Source: CAMYKD01 sp041617155 (GTDB taxonomy: Bacteria; Pseudomonadota; Alphaproteobacteria; Kiloniellales; JAKSDN01). Taken from it: 64,000 bases of DNA. The translations under genes and the position numbers were made by a program. Of this stretch, positions 43,303 through 52,449 are shown piece by piece. The notes under the pieces were generated by a model. The model made no database searches, was not told the origin of the DNA, and was given only the letters and a program-made list of their open reading frames with translations. The first letter of the stretch is position 1. Each line of letters starts with the position of its first letter. The stretch is from assembly GCA_041617155.1 (NCBI GenBank), contig JBFJPL010000008.1:6946-70945 (forward strand), in the 5' to 3' direction.

Positions 43303-44397
43303 CTAGGAGCCATTATCTTCTTCGGCGGCCGCCGAGCTGCCGCCGAGGTAGTAGACGCTGTCGAGGTAGCGTCCGAGCAGGAACCTCGCCAGCACGCCCA
43401 CCACGGCGGTCACCGGCACCGCCAGCAGCACGCCGACAAATCCGAACAGCAGGCCGCCCGCGAGCAGCGCGAAGATCACCCAAACCGCGTGCAGCCCGAC
43501 CTTGTCTCCAACCAGCTTGGGGGTCAGGAAGTTGCCTTCGACCGCCTGGCCGACCACGAAAATGGCGGCGACGATGGCGATGCGGATCCAGTCGTCGAAC
43601 TGCACCAGGGCCATACCGACCGAGGCCACGAAACCGAGACCGGACCCGACGAAGGGGATAAAGGACAAGAGTCCGGCCAGGAGGCCGATCACCAACCCGA
43701 ACTTGAGGCCGGCGACGGTGAGGCCCAAAGCATAGAATATACCCAGAACCAGGCAAACCGAGGACTGACCGCGCACGAAGCCGGAAAGCGTGCGGTCAAT
43801 CTCGCCCAGCTGTTCGCGGATGGTCTCCGCGTACGGCTTGGGCAACCAGCTATCGATCCGCTCTACCAGGCGATCCCAGTCGCGCAGCAGGTAGAATGTC
43901 ACGACCGGCGTGATCACCAGCAGCGAGCCTAAATTGATCAGGGCGTCGACGCCGGTGACCAGGCCCGCGAGCGCCGCGCCGATCCACTGAACGACGTCCT
44001 TGGCGGCCCCGGCCAGCGCTTTCTGGATCTCCGCGAGCAATGCGGGATCGAGACGCGCCTCGATGATGTCGAGCAGGTTGCTGCTGTGACGCTGCAGAAA
44101 CTCGACGAACCCCGGCACCTGGCCGACCAGCCCGGCCAATTGACCGGCCACCACCGGCACCAGAAGCAACACGCCGCCCAGGGCGAACAGCAAGAAAATC
44201 ATCGTCAGCATGGTCGTCGCCAAGGTCCGCGAGAGGCCCCGCCGCTCCAACCAGTCACAGGCCGGGTCGAGCAGATAGGCGATCGCCATGCCGGCCACGA
44301 AGGGCAGCAATATATCGCGCAGCACGAAGACGGCGGCAAAGAATACCGCGAAACCGATCAGCCAGAAGCGCAGCTCTTGTCGCAGGCTCAGACTCAC
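43303..44397 (-). CDS. AI-2E/PerM-family membrane permease
   Basis: 364 residues with about eight hydrophobic helices in the UPF0118 arrangement (paired N-terminal helices, amphipathic middle, GLLAGLLSFIPFVGSGLGFV motif, and late helices with PKLVGDKVGLHAVWVIFALLAG). The family includes AI-2 exporters and Na+/H+ antiporters; the substrate is unknown. GTG 44397 overlaps the pgsA-like stop as GTGA, replacing a longer unconserved N-terminus, and hda follows after 12 nt. Confidence 0.9.
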   Translation of the reverse strand: MSLSLRQELRFWLIGFAVFFAAVFVLRDILLPFVAGMAIAYLLDPACDWLERRGLSRTLATTMLTMIFLLFALGGVLLLVPVVAGQLAGLVGQVPGFVEFLQRHSSNLLDIIEARLDPALLAEIQKALAGAAKDVVQWIGAALAGLVTGVDALINLGSLLVITPVVTFYLLRDWDRLVERIDSWLPKPYAETIREQLGEIDRTLSGFVRGQSSVCLVLGIFYALGLTVAGLKFGLVIGLLAGLLSFIPFVGSGLGFVASVGMALVQFDDWIRIAIVAAIFVVGQAVEGNFLTPKLVGDKVGLHAVWVIFALLAGGLLFGFVGVLLAVPVTAVVGVLARFLLGRYLDSVYYLGGSSAAAEEDNGS

Positions 44398-44963
44398 GGA
44401 TCCCGCTCCATCGTTACGGCACGACGCCCCCACTTGATCACATAAGCCGCACCGGAAACAACGGTGGTCGCGGTGGTCACATAGATCAGCACATGAACCA
44501 GCCCCGAGATCGACAGACCGAATCCAAGCTCGGCAAGGATGGCACTGGCCAGGAGGATCTGTGCCGCCGTATTGGTCTTGCTGACCATCAGCGGTTGCAT
44601 GGTCAATTGCTGGGTCAATGTCTGGAACAGAATCGCCCCGCCGATGATCAGGAAGTCTCGGAATACGATCAGTATGACCAGCCAGATGGCCACGTGGTTC
44701 AGGACACCAAGCGTGATATAGATGCCAACCAACAAAGCCTTGTCGGCCAAGGGATCCAGATAGGCCCCGACCTCGCTTGTGGCGTTGAAGCGCTTGGCGA
44801 TGATGCCGTCTACCGCATCCGACACGCCGGCGGCGACGAACAGCCAGAAGGCGACCTGATAGCTGCCGATCAGCAGCAGGTAAACGGTGACCGGCACGGC
44901 GAGCAGCCGGGCCAGGGTGATCAGATTGGGCAACCAGGAGAACAGCGGCCCGAAACGCCTCAC
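44394..44963 (-). CDS. pgsA: CDP-alcohol phosphatidyltransferase (PgsA-like)
   Basis: 189 residues with about five membrane helices. The CDP-alcohol phosphotransferase motif is complete: SDAVDGIIAKRFNATSEVGAYLDPLADK, with the four Asp ligands. It probably makes phosphatidylglycerophosphate, although substrate specificity within the family cannot be read directly. GTG 44963 overlaps the DUF2066 stop as GTGA. The longer reading from 45026 would overlap that gene by 67 nt and is less likely. Confidence 0.87.
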   Translation of the reverse strand: MRRFGPLFSWLPNLITLARLLAVPVTVYLLLIGSYQVAFWLFVAAGVSDAVDGIIAKRFNATSEVGAYLDPLADKALLVGIYITLGVLNHVAIWLVILIVFRDFLIIGGAILFQTLTQQLTMQPLMVSKTNTAAQILLASAILAELGFGLSISGLVHVLIYVTTATTVVSGAAYVIKWGRRAVTMERDP

Positions 44964-46126
44964 TCGTTGCTCGGCGGTTGGCCTGTCGCGGGCGGCAGCG
45001 CCGTGTTCAGGCTGAGTTCCCACCAACCTTGGTTCACATCCGGGGTAAGCTTCAGATCCTTCTGCGCTAGCGCCCGTGTCAACTGATCCTCGTTGCCAAC
45101 GTAGGTTATCAGCAGATCAACGCTTTCGCGGGTCATATAGGCTAGGTGGCTGTCGACCACCGCGGCGACGTCGGCTAGGCGTTGTTTGACCTCGAGCCAC
45201 TCGGCCAGGGAGGAGACGGGCACCGTGACCAGAAGCCTGTTCTGCTCGCCGAACCGGCGCAGGTTGGCGACCTTCCAATGGTCGCGCACTTCGGCGATCA
45301 AACCGTCGGCGGCCCGGGACAGGAAGTCGTCCCGCCCTTCCTCCGCAGCCTGATTGAAGCTCAGAAAGATCGGCCGGCGGTCCTCCGTGCCGCCATAGCG
45401 GCGGGCAAAGACCTCCGCGCGCGCCTGGCCGCTGTCGACCGAGCCGCTCAGAACCAACTGGGCAATGAGCACCTGCGTCGTGTCGTAGCGCCGCGCGATC
45501 GCCTCCAGGCGGTCGACATTCACATCGAGCGCCTGGAGGGCGTCGATGGTCGCGATGTCCTCGAGATCGCCCAACGGCACGATCATGGGGACCAACTCGT
45601 TGTCCAGTTGTCGGCCGGCCCAGACCAGTCGCCAGGGATTGGGATTACGCCACAAGAGCGCCGCGCGGCGGCCTCCGAAGACCGGCAATACCAGCATCGG
45701 CTCGCTGCGCAACTCGGCAAAGGGAATATCGTTGTCGCCGAGGTATTGGCGCACCGCGTCGGGGTTGAATCGGAAAGTCAGATCGGCCAGGTAGCGCACG
45801 TTCGATGTCCGCTCGTTGGCGACCGAAAACTCCTGGACCATTTCAGTGATCCTTTCGGCCGACAGCTCCGGCAGTGCCAATACTTCCTCGGTCGGTGCGA
45901 TGCGCGTCAGGAGGATGGTAAGGGCTTGTCGGTGGCCGCTTTCCAAAGCCGCGACACGGGCACTAGCCGCGTCTTCGTCCGTCGCGTCGACCGAAATTCC
46001 CTGGACGGTATAGAGGTCGCCCTGGGCGGAGGCCGTGCGCGGCAGAAACCCCAGGGCCAACCCGAGACCCAAAGCGAGCATGACGGGTGCCGCCGAAAGT
46101 CCATCTGATAAGCGCCGAATGCGCAT
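44960..46126 (-). CDS. Exported DUF2066 family protein
   Basis: 388 residues: signal peptide (SAAPVMLALGLGLALGF...TASAQG), then the DUF2066 domain (ATDEDAASARVAALESGHRQAL opening, LTFRFNPDAVRQYL, ARRYGGTEDRRPIFLSFNQAA). Periplasmic; no established function. It is divergent from purM, as in many Alphaproteobacteria. ATG 46126 is the first with a signal peptide; the long upstream reading to 47467 is antisense to purM and rejected. Confidence 0.9.
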   Translation of the reverse strand: MRIRRLSDGLSAAPVMLALGLGLALGFLPRTASAQGDLYTVQGISVDATDEDAASARVAALESGHRQALTILLTRIAPTEEVLALPELSAERITEMVQEFSVANERTSNVRYLADLTFRFNPDAVRQYLGDNDIPFAELRSEPMLVLPVFGGRRAALLWRNPNPWRLVWAGRQLDNELVPMIVPLGDLEDIATIDALQALDVNVDRLEAIARRYDTTQVLIAQLVLSGSVDSGQARAEVFARRYGGTEDRRPIFLSFNQAAEEGRDDFLSRAADGLIAEVRDHWKVANLRRFGEQNRLLVTVPVSSLAEWLEVKQRLADVAAVVDSHLAYMTRESVDLLITYVGNEDQLTRALAQKDLKLTPDVNQGWWELSLNTALPPATGQPPSNE

Positions 46127-46201
46127 TGCAAAGCATCCCGGATAAAGTATTTTCGCGCTCACGGCAGCCGATCGGGCAATGCCGCGCCGCTTTAATACTC
46201 C
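46127..46201. promoter_or_regulatory. Divergent promoter region, DUF2066 / purM
   Basis: Only 75 bp separate the two divergent start codons, so overlapping promoters lie here. TAAAGTATTTT on one strand and TTTAATACT on the other are possible -10 regions. No operator was recognised. Confidence 0.4.
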
Positions 46202-47290
46202 ATGTCGCCGGAGGACGCCATAACTAGCCGCAATCACCCGACCTACAAGAACGCGGGGGTTGATATCGACGCCGGCAACCGGCTGGTCGAGACCATCAAA
46301 CCATTGGCCAAAGCCACGGTCAGGCCCGGCGCGGACGCCGGATTGGGCGGATTCGGCGCGCTGTTCGACCTCAAGGCGGCGGGCTACAGGGATCCTATCT
46401 TGGTCGCCGGAACCGATGGTGTCGGCACCAAGCTCAAGGTGGCCATCGCCGCTGGACGACACGATACGGTCGGCATCGACCTGGTCGCCATGTGCGTCAA
46501 CGACCTCCTGGTGCAAGGCGCCGAACCGTTGTTCTTCCTCGACTATTTCGCAACCGGCAAGCTGGAGTTGGAAACGGGACGAGAGATACTGTCCGGCATG
46601 GCCCGCGGCTGCACCGAAGCCGGTTGCGCGCTGATCGGCGGCGAAACGGCGGAAATGCCGGGCCTTTACGCGGCCGGGGACTACGACCTGGCCGGGTTCG
46701 CGGTCGGCGCGGTGGAGCGGAAGCAACTCCTGACCGGCGCCGCAGTGGCACCCGGCGACGAAATTTTGGGACTGGCGTCTAACGGTGTGCATTCCAACGG
46801 GTTCTCCTTGGTGCGTCGGGTGGTCGAAGACCTGAAACTCGACTACGCGGATACCGCCCCCTTTGCGCCGGGGCGGCCGCTCGGCGAGGCCCTCCTGACA
46901 CCGACCCGGATTTACGTCCGGTCCTGCCTGGCCGCACTTCGCACCGGCGGCATCGAGGCGCTCGCCCACATCACCGGCGGCGGCCTGGTCGAAAATCTGC
47001 CGCGAGTGCTGCCGGAAGGCGTGGCGGCCGAGATCGAACTGGGAACCTGGCCGGTGCCGGCGATTTTCTCTTGGCTGGCGCGCGAGGGCGGCGTACCGAG
47101 CGAGGAGATGATCCGAACCTTTAATTGCGGCATTGGTATGGCAGTTGTGGCCAAGGCCGGAAACGCCGCCCAGGTGGCCGCCCAGTTGGTCGAACATGGC
47201 GAAACGGTCCACCGGATCGGCCGTATCGTGGCACGGCGCGCCGCCGGATCTCAGGTCATCCTCAAGTCGGCCGAACGCCCATGGCCGTAA
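46202..47290 (+). CDS. purM: Phosphoribosylformylglycinamidine cyclo-ligase (AIR synthase)
   Basis: 362 residues, full length. Fifth step of purine synthesis: FGAM + ATP to AIR. Signatures are YKNAGVDIDAGNRLV, GTDGVGTKLKVA, MCVNDLLVQGAEPLFFLDYFATG, GGETAEMPGLY and HITGGGLVENLPRVLP. It overlaps purN by 10 nt; the two are translated from one message. Confidence 0.97.
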   Translation: MSPEDAITSRNHPTYKNAGVDIDAGNRLVETIKPLAKATVRPGADAGLGGFGALFDLKAAGYRDPILVAGTDGVGTKLKVAIAAGRHDTVGIDLVAMCVNDLLVQGAEPLFFLDYFATGKLELETGREILSGMARGCTEAGCALIGGETAEMPGLYAAGDYDLAGFAVGAVERKQLLTGAAVAPGDEILGLASNGVHSNGFSLVRRVVEDLKLDYADTAPFAPGRPLGEALLTPTRIYVRSCLAALRTGGIEALAHITGGGLVENLPRVLPEGVAAEIELGTWPVPAIFSWLAREGGVPSEEMIRTFNCGIGMAVVAKAGNAAQVAAQLVEHGETVHRIGRIVARRAAGSQVILKSAERPWP

Positions 47291-47946
47291 AGGGAACCCG
47301 CCGGAAGGTCGGGGTTCTGATCTCCGGCCGGGGCAGTAACCTGCGAGCCCTGATCGACGCGACGAGCGACCCGGCCTACCCGGCCGAAATCGTGACAGTG
47401 ATCGCCAACGTACCAGGTGCCAAGGGGCTCGAGCACGCCGCCAGGGCTGGCATAACGAGCCATACAATCGATCATCGCGGCTTCGCGCGACGCGAAGACT
47501 TCGAAGCCGAGATGACCCGGGTGTTGGATGAGTCCGGGGTCGAGCTGGTGTGCCAGGCCGGTTTCATGAGGATCGTTACGGCCGGGTTCGTAGGCCACTG
47601 GCACGATCGCATGGTCAACATACACCCCTCCTTGCTGCCGCTCTTTCCGGGGCTCGATACCCACGCCCGGGCCTTGGCCGCGGGGCTTAAGCTGGCCGGC
47701 TGCACCGTGCATTTCGTGCGCGAGGCGGTGGACCAGGGGCCAATCATCGGCCAGGCGGCGGTGCCGATCCTGCCCGGTGACAGCCCCGAAATTCTGGCCG
47801 GCCGCGTGCTCAAGGCCGAGCATCGGCTCTATCCCGCCTGCTTGAGGCTGGTCGCCGAAGGCCGCGTGCAGGTGATCGGCGACGTTGCCCGTGTCGATAG
47901 CGCCGAAGCGGCGGGTTCGATGCTGTTCAATCCTCCGCCCGATTGA
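47281..47946 (+). CDS. purN: Phosphoribosylglycinamide formyltransferase
   Basis: 221 residues. Third step of purine synthesis with 10-formyl-THF as donor. Motifs are VGVLISGRGSNLRAL, GFMRIVTAGFVGHWHDRMVNIHPSLLPLFPG (catalytic Asn/His region) and HFVREAVDQGPII with the catalytic Asp. The start ATG 47281 lies inside the end of purM (10-nt overlap). Confidence 0.96.
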   Translation: MAVKGTRRKVGVLISGRGSNLRALIDATSDPAYPAEIVTVIANVPGAKGLEHAARAGITSHTIDHRGFARREDFEAEMTRVLDESGVELVCQAGFMRIVTAGFVGHWHDRMVNIHPSLLPLFPGLDTHARALAAGLKLAGCTVHFVREAVDQGPIIGQAAVPILPGDSPEILAGRVLKAEHRLYPACLRLVAEGRVQVIGDVARVDSAEAAGSMLFNPPPD

Positions 47947-48047
47947 GACTTGTCCCGTCTGAGACTTGCGGCTGGCCGCCTCAGCCGCTAATTAGTCCTG
48001 AGGCAAGATTCCCGGGCGTTCGACCCGGCCAGACGAAAGAGGGGGTT

Positions 48048-48170
48048 ATGTCCGACGACAAGATGCTGGAAGAGCACCGCAAGACTTGGCACGACTTCGT
48101 CAAGCTGACGGTCATCTCGACCGTGGTGGTCGTCCTGGTTCTCATCCTGATGGGAATTTTTCTGGTCTGA
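48048..48170 (+). CDS. Short aa3-type cytochrome c oxidase subunit IV-like protein (40 aa)
   Basis: MSDDKMLEEHRKTWHDFVKL followed by a single membrane helix ending MGIFLV matches the tiny COX4_pro_2 family of alphaproteobacterial aa3 oxidases, which stabilises the enzyme at the cytoplasmic membrane. A clear GAGGGGG ribosome site precedes ATG 48048. The oxidase core genes are elsewhere. It is convergent with ndk, 16 nt away. Confidence 0.85.
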   Translation: MSDDKMLEEHRKTWHDFVKLTVISTVVVVLVLILMGIFLV

Positions 48171-48186
48171 TCCGCCGGGCGGTACC

Positions 48187-48609
48187 TCAGCTGACGATCT
48201 CCGACTCCGGAAAGAAGAACGCCACCTCGATCGCGGCATTCTCGGGCGAATCCGAGCCGTGCACCGAGTTGGCTTCGATCGACTCCGCGAATTCCGCGCG
48301 AATCGTGCCTGGCGCCGCGTCGGCCGGGTTGGTCGCGCCCATGATCTCGCGGTTCTTCTCGACCGCATTTTCGCCTTCGAGCACCTGTACCACCACCGGC
48401 CCGGAGGTCATGAAGGTGCAGAGGTCGCCGTAGAACGGCCGATCCTTGTGCACCTCGTAAAACTTCCCGGCCTGCTCCTGGGTCAGACGAATACGCTTCT
48501 GCGCCACGATGCGCAGGCCCGCCTCTTCCAGCTTGGCGTTGATCTTGCCGGTGATGTTGCGGCGCGTCGCGTCCGGTTTGATGATCGACAGTGTGCGCTC
48601 TACGGCCAT
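48187..48609 (-). CDS. ndk: Nucleoside-diphosphate kinase
   Basis: 140 residues, canonical length. It balances NTP and dNTP pools through a phospho-His intermediate; the active His is in NSVHGSDSPENA. The N-terminus TLSIIKPDATRRN and MTSGPVVVQVLEGENAV are diagnostic. Its start faces the ABC-F gene across 187 bp of divergent intergenic DNA. Confidence 0.97.
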   Translation of the reverse strand: MAVERTLSIIKPDATRRNITGKINAKLEEAGLRIVAQKRIRLTQEQAGKFYEVHKDRPFYGDLCTFMTSGPVVVQVLEGENAVEKNREIMGATNPADAAPGTIRAEFAESIEANSVHGSDSPENAAIEVAFFFPESEIVS

Positions 48610-48796
48610 GCTTCTGGGTCCCCCATTTCGGCGTTGCGGGCGGCCTTATAGCGGCTTTGCACCATTGCGGCAATGGCGCCGGTCAGAGTTCTGGCAACTT
48701 GGCGACCCGTGCAATCGCGCGCGGCTTGCCGGAAACCGCAGCGAGCGAAGCCGGTGCTTTCTGAGGGTGGCCGGGCGTGCTATCAACCCGCCCGCC

Positions 48797-50683
48797 ATGC
48801 TGCACGTCAAGGAACTCGACTATCGGATCGAAGGCCGCCCGCTGTTCGAGCGGACGACCCTGACGGTCAACAAGGGCGAGCGGGTCGGCCTGATCGGCCC
48901 GAACGGCAGCGGCAAAACCACCCTGCTCAAGCTCATATCCGGTGAAATTCACGCCGACGGCGGCGAAATTTCCCTGTCCCGCGGCCTGAGGGTCGGCAAG
49001 GTGGCGCAGGAGGCGCCCTCCGGGCCGGAAAGCCTGCTCGACACCGTGCTGGCCGCCGACCGGGAGCGGCTGGCCCTGCTTGGCGAGGCGGAGACCGCCC
49101 GAGACCCGGCCCGCATCGCCGAGGTCCACGAGCGCCTGGCGGCCATTGAAGCGGATTCCGCCCCGGCCCGCGCAGCGCGCATCCTGGCCGGGCTGGGCTT
49201 CAACGAGGCGGCTCAGGCCGGAGCTTGTGCCGATCTGTCGGGCGGCTGGCGCATGCGGGTCGCCCTGGCCGCCTTGCTGTTCTCGGCGCCGGACCTGCTG
49301 CTGCTCGACGAACCGACCAACCACCTGGATCTGGAGGCGACCCTATGGCTCGAGGGCTATCTCAAGAGCTACGCCGGCACGCTTATCCTAGTCAGCCACG
49401 ATCGTGACCTGCTGAACCGGGTCCCCACCCGGATCGCCCATCTCGAAGGCCGCCGCCTGACCTCCTACAGCGGCAACTACGACCGTTTCGAGCGCACGCG
49501 CCGGGAACACCTGGCCCACCAGGCAGCGCTCCAGACCAAGCAGTTGGCCGAACGGCGCCACATCCAGGCCTTCGTCGACCGCTTCCGCTACAAGGCCAGC
49601 AAGGCCAAGCAGGCGCAGTCGCGGCTCAAGATGCTGGCCCGCATGGAGCCAATCGCCAGCGTGCTGGAGTCGCGCACCGTCACCTTCAACTTTCCCGAGC
49701 CCAAGGCGCTGTCGCCGCCGCTGATCGCCCTGACCAAGGCGACCGCCGGCTACGATCCGGCGGCAAGGCCTGTGCTCGCCGACCTGGACCTCCGGCTCGA
49801 CATGGACGACCGCATCGCGCTTCTGGGCGCCAACGGCAACGGCAAGTCGACCTTCATCAAGCTGCTGGCCGGGCGCCTCAAGCCATTGGCCGGGCGGCTT
49901 ACAAAGTCGTCCAAGCTGAAGGTCGGCTACTTCGCCCAGGACCAGGCCGAGGAGCTCGACCTGGAGGCCACGCCGCTCGACCACATGGCCCGGCTCATGC
50001 CGCTCGAACCGCCTGGAAAGCTGCGCAGCCAGCTCGGTCGCTTCGGGTTCGGCCAAGACAAGGCCGAGGTCGCGGTCGGCCGTCTGTCGGGCGGCGAAAA
50101 GGCCCGCCTGCTGTTCGCCCTGATGAGCCGCGAGGCGCCGCAGATACTGCTGCTCGACGAGCCGACCAACCACCTGGACGTGGATTCCCGCCAGGCCCTG
50201 ATCCAGGCGATCAACGACTACCAGGGCGCCGTGGTCCTGGTCAGCCACGATCCGCATCTGGTCGAGCTGATCGCCGACCGGCTGTGGCTGGTCGCCGACG
50301 GCACGGTCAAGAGCTTCGATGGCGACCTGGACGACTATCGCCGCCGGCTGCCCGAACAGCGCCGCGACGAGCGTCGCCGAACCCGCAGCAAGCGCCCGGA
50401 CGGGGAGCGCACCGCCAACAAGAAGGAGAAGCGCCGCGCCGCCGCCGAGGCGCGCGCCGCGGTCGTCCATCTGCGCAGGCAGGTTAAGGCGGCCGAGGCG
50501 CGCATGGAAAAGCTCAACCGCAAGAGGAAGGCGCTCGAGGCCAGGCTGGCCGAGCCGGAGATCTACGACGGCCCGACCGCCGCGCTCCAGGAACTGCAGC
50601 TCGAGCACGGCGCCATCAAGCAGGCCATGGCCGAGGCCGAGGAAGACTGGCTGAACGCCCAGGCCGCCCTGGAAGACGCCTGA
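48797..50683 (+). CDS. ABC-F family ATP-binding protein (Uup/YheS-like)
   Basis: 628 residues with two ABC cassettes and no membrane domain: Walker A GPNGSGKTTLLKL and GANGNGKSTFIKL, signatures LSGGWRMRVALA and LSGGEKARLLFA, Walker B LLLLDEPTNHLD and ILLLDEPTNHLD. Between them is the P-site tRNA-interaction linker (HIQAFVDRFRYKASKAKQAQSR). A C-terminal coiled coil (about 530-628) matches Uup-type tails. These proteins act on ribosomes. ATG 48797 is the family start. Confidence 0.93.
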   Translation: MLHVKELDYRIEGRPLFERTTLTVNKGERVGLIGPNGSGKTTLLKLISGEIHADGGEISLSRGLRVGKVAQEAPSGPESLLDTVLAADRERLALLGEAETARDPARIAEVHERLAAIEADSAPARAARILAGLGFNEAAQAGACADLSGGWRMRVALAALLFSAPDLLLLDEPTNHLDLEATLWLEGYLKSYAGTLILVSHDRDLLNRVPTRIAHLEGRRLTSYSGNYDRFERTRREHLAHQAALQTKQLAERRHIQAFVDRFRYKASKAKQAQSRLKMLARMEPIASVLESRTVTFNFPEPKALSPPLIALTKATAGYDPAARPVLADLDLRLDMDDRIALLGANGNGKSTFIKLLAGRLKPLAGRLTKSSKLKVGYFAQDQAEELDLEATPLDHMARLMPLEPPGKLRSQLGRFGFGQDKAEVAVGRLSGGEKARLLFALMSREAPQILLLDEPTNHLDVDSRQALIQAINDYQGAVVLVSHDPHLVELIADRLWLVADGTVKSFDGDLDDYRRRLPEQRRDERRRTRSKRPDGERTANKKEKRRAAAEARAAVVHLRRQVKAAEARMEKLNRKRKALEARLAEPEIYDGPTAALQELQLEHGAIKQAMAEAEEDWLNAQAALEDA

Positions 50684-50896
50684 AACCGCACTTGAGTTAC
50701 AGGTGCTTCGCGAAGTTGTGAAGGCGGCACCGAGCTTTATCCCTTGGAGCCGCCTTCAACAGCGGGCTAGATCCGAAGACGATAGGCGCTTCGATAGCGG
50801 GGCCTACCGGACCCAAAGCAGCCTCCCGGTCTGGCAGGGCAAAGGCCGCATGAGACGGCCGCCGCCCACGGCACCATCTTTGACTGGAAGGTGCAG

Positions 50897-51258
50897 ATGT
50901 TTTTCCGATGCTCATTCCGCTCGACCGCCTTGGCGCTGGCGCTCGCGCCAGCACCCGGCGGTCTTATTGCCCAGGGTTCGACGTCCCCGTTGCCGGCGCC
51001 GTTCCGCGCTGCGACTTCGCTGCAAAGCCAGAAACCGCGCTCAGCGGGCTGGCCGCGCTCAACTTCGGCATCCACGCGCCGAGTCTCGCCAACCATCTCT
51101 TCGTGACCAACCAGTACGGCGTGCTTTGATCGATCGAACTGGCAACCCGGGTCAAGCCCAAGTTCCTCGACCTCGGAGCCGCTCGGCCCGCCGGCCTGGG
51201 CGATGCCGGCGTAGTGGTGAAAATCGTCAAGGCGTCGGGCGACGACGGTGACGACTGA
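50897..51258 (+). pseudogene. Decayed secreted-protein gene
   Basis: The frame from 50897 encodes a signal-peptide-like start (FFRCSFRSTALALALAPAPGG). About 70 bases on, coding character passes to another frame (PGFDVPVAGAVPRCDFAAK, GLAALNFGIHAPSLANHLFVTNQYGVL), which is cut by TGA at 51127-51129 yet continues in frame to a second stop at 51256. One frameshift plus one nonsense change explain the pattern. I do not recognise the parent family. The flanking stretches 50684-50896 and 51259-51474 show nothing else. Confidence 0.6.
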
Positions 51259-51474
51259 GGGTCCTTAGCGAGTTGATTCCCGGCCCCGCTGCAGTATGGC
51301 GCCAGGGCTGGGGACCGCTGGCGCCGCCGCCCGACACAAGGCGCTTATTGAAGGTTTGATCCACGGCTGTTCAGCCCTGCGTCTCACGCGGGACCGGCCT
51401 GCAATAACTGTGGCTCCGATATGGACCGGCTGGGCCTATCTTGGTCGGTATTCTCCCCGACTTATAAGGTTCTC

Positions 51475-52416
51475 ATGCCCGCTAGCCCCGCGCCCGCCGC
51501 TTTGCCGCTGTCCCCGTCCGCCGGATCCGACAAGACCCGAGGCATCGCTTTCATGATATTGGCCGTGGGCCTCTTCGCCGTCATGGATGCCCTGGTCAAG
51601 TGGCTCGGCCAGGGCTATTCGACTGTTCAGCTGGTCTTCTTCCGCAGCCTCTTCGCCTTCATCCCTCTGGCCTTTCTGATCTTCCGCAGCGGACCGCGCG
51701 AGGCGCTGACCATGCGCAATCCCTGGGGCCACCTGCTGCGCTCCCTAGTCGGCATCGTGTCGCTCGGCACATTTTTCTACGCCTTCGCCCACATGCGGCT
51801 GGCCGACGCGGTCGCCATCACCTTCGCCGCCCCGTTGTTCGTCACCGCATTGTCGGTACCACTGCTGGGCGAGAAGGTCGGCCTGCGTCGCTGGAGTGCG
51901 GTTCTGGTCGGCTTTTTCGGTGTGTTGGTCATGGTGCAGCCGGGCGCCGGCGTGTTCCAGCAGATCGCCCTGGTACCGCTCGGCGGCACGGTGTTCTATG
52001 CGCTTGCCGTGATCCTGGTGCGCAGACTGAGCCGAACCGAGTCGAGCGCCTCGATCGTGTTCTACTTCACGCTTTCCTGCACGCTGGCTTCGGCGGCCTT
52101 GCTGCCGTTCCACTGGGTAACACCAGGGCCCACCGACCTGGCCCTCCTGATCGCCATCGGCATCATCGGTGGCATGGCTCAGATTACCATCACCAAAGCC
52201 TTCCGCCTGGCTGACGTAGCGGTGATCATGCCGTTCGAATACAGCGCCATGATCTGGGCCGCCCTGCTCGGCTTCTTCATCTGGGGCGAGGTGCCGGGCC
52301 TGAATATCTGGGTCGGCGTCGGTATCGTGATGGCGAGTGGGCTCTACATCCTCTACCGCGAGGCCAGCCTGGGTCTGCCGCGCGGCATCGCCCGACGTCT
52401 GCAAACCCGGCGCTAG
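51475..52416 (+). CDS. DMT-superfamily (EamA) transporter
   Basis: 313 residues with ten predicted membrane helices in two EamA repeats (AFMILAVGLFAVMDALVKWLGQG opens the first, PLGGTVFYALAVILVRRLSRTES the second). The DMT family exports metabolites such as amino acids; the substrate is unknown. ATG 51475 follows AAGG and removes an 18-residue tail read from 51421. It is 33 nt upstream of the O-antigen-ligase-like gene on the same strand, probably co-transcribed. Confidence 0.9.
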   Translation: MPASPAPAALPLSPSAGSDKTRGIAFMILAVGLFAVMDALVKWLGQGYSTVQLVFFRSLFAFIPLAFLIFRSGPREALTMRNPWGHLLRSLVGIVSLGTFFYAFAHMRLADAVAITFAAPLFVTALSVPLLGEKVGLRRWSAVLVGFFGVLVMVQPGAGVFQQIALVPLGGTVFYALAVILVRRLSRTESSASIVFYFTLSCTLASAALLPFHWVTPGPTDLALLIAIGIIGGMAQITITKAFRLADVAVIMPFEYSAMIWAALLGFFIWGEVPGLNIWVGVGIVMASGLYILYREASLGLPRGIARRLQTRR

Positions 52417-52449
52417 GCGGTCGATCCAGGATCGACTACTCTCCGCTCC

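Noticed and set aside
46127..47467. Long N-terminal extension of the DUF2066 gene
   Set aside because: The first 447 codons are antisense to purM; a signal peptide starts at ATG 46126.
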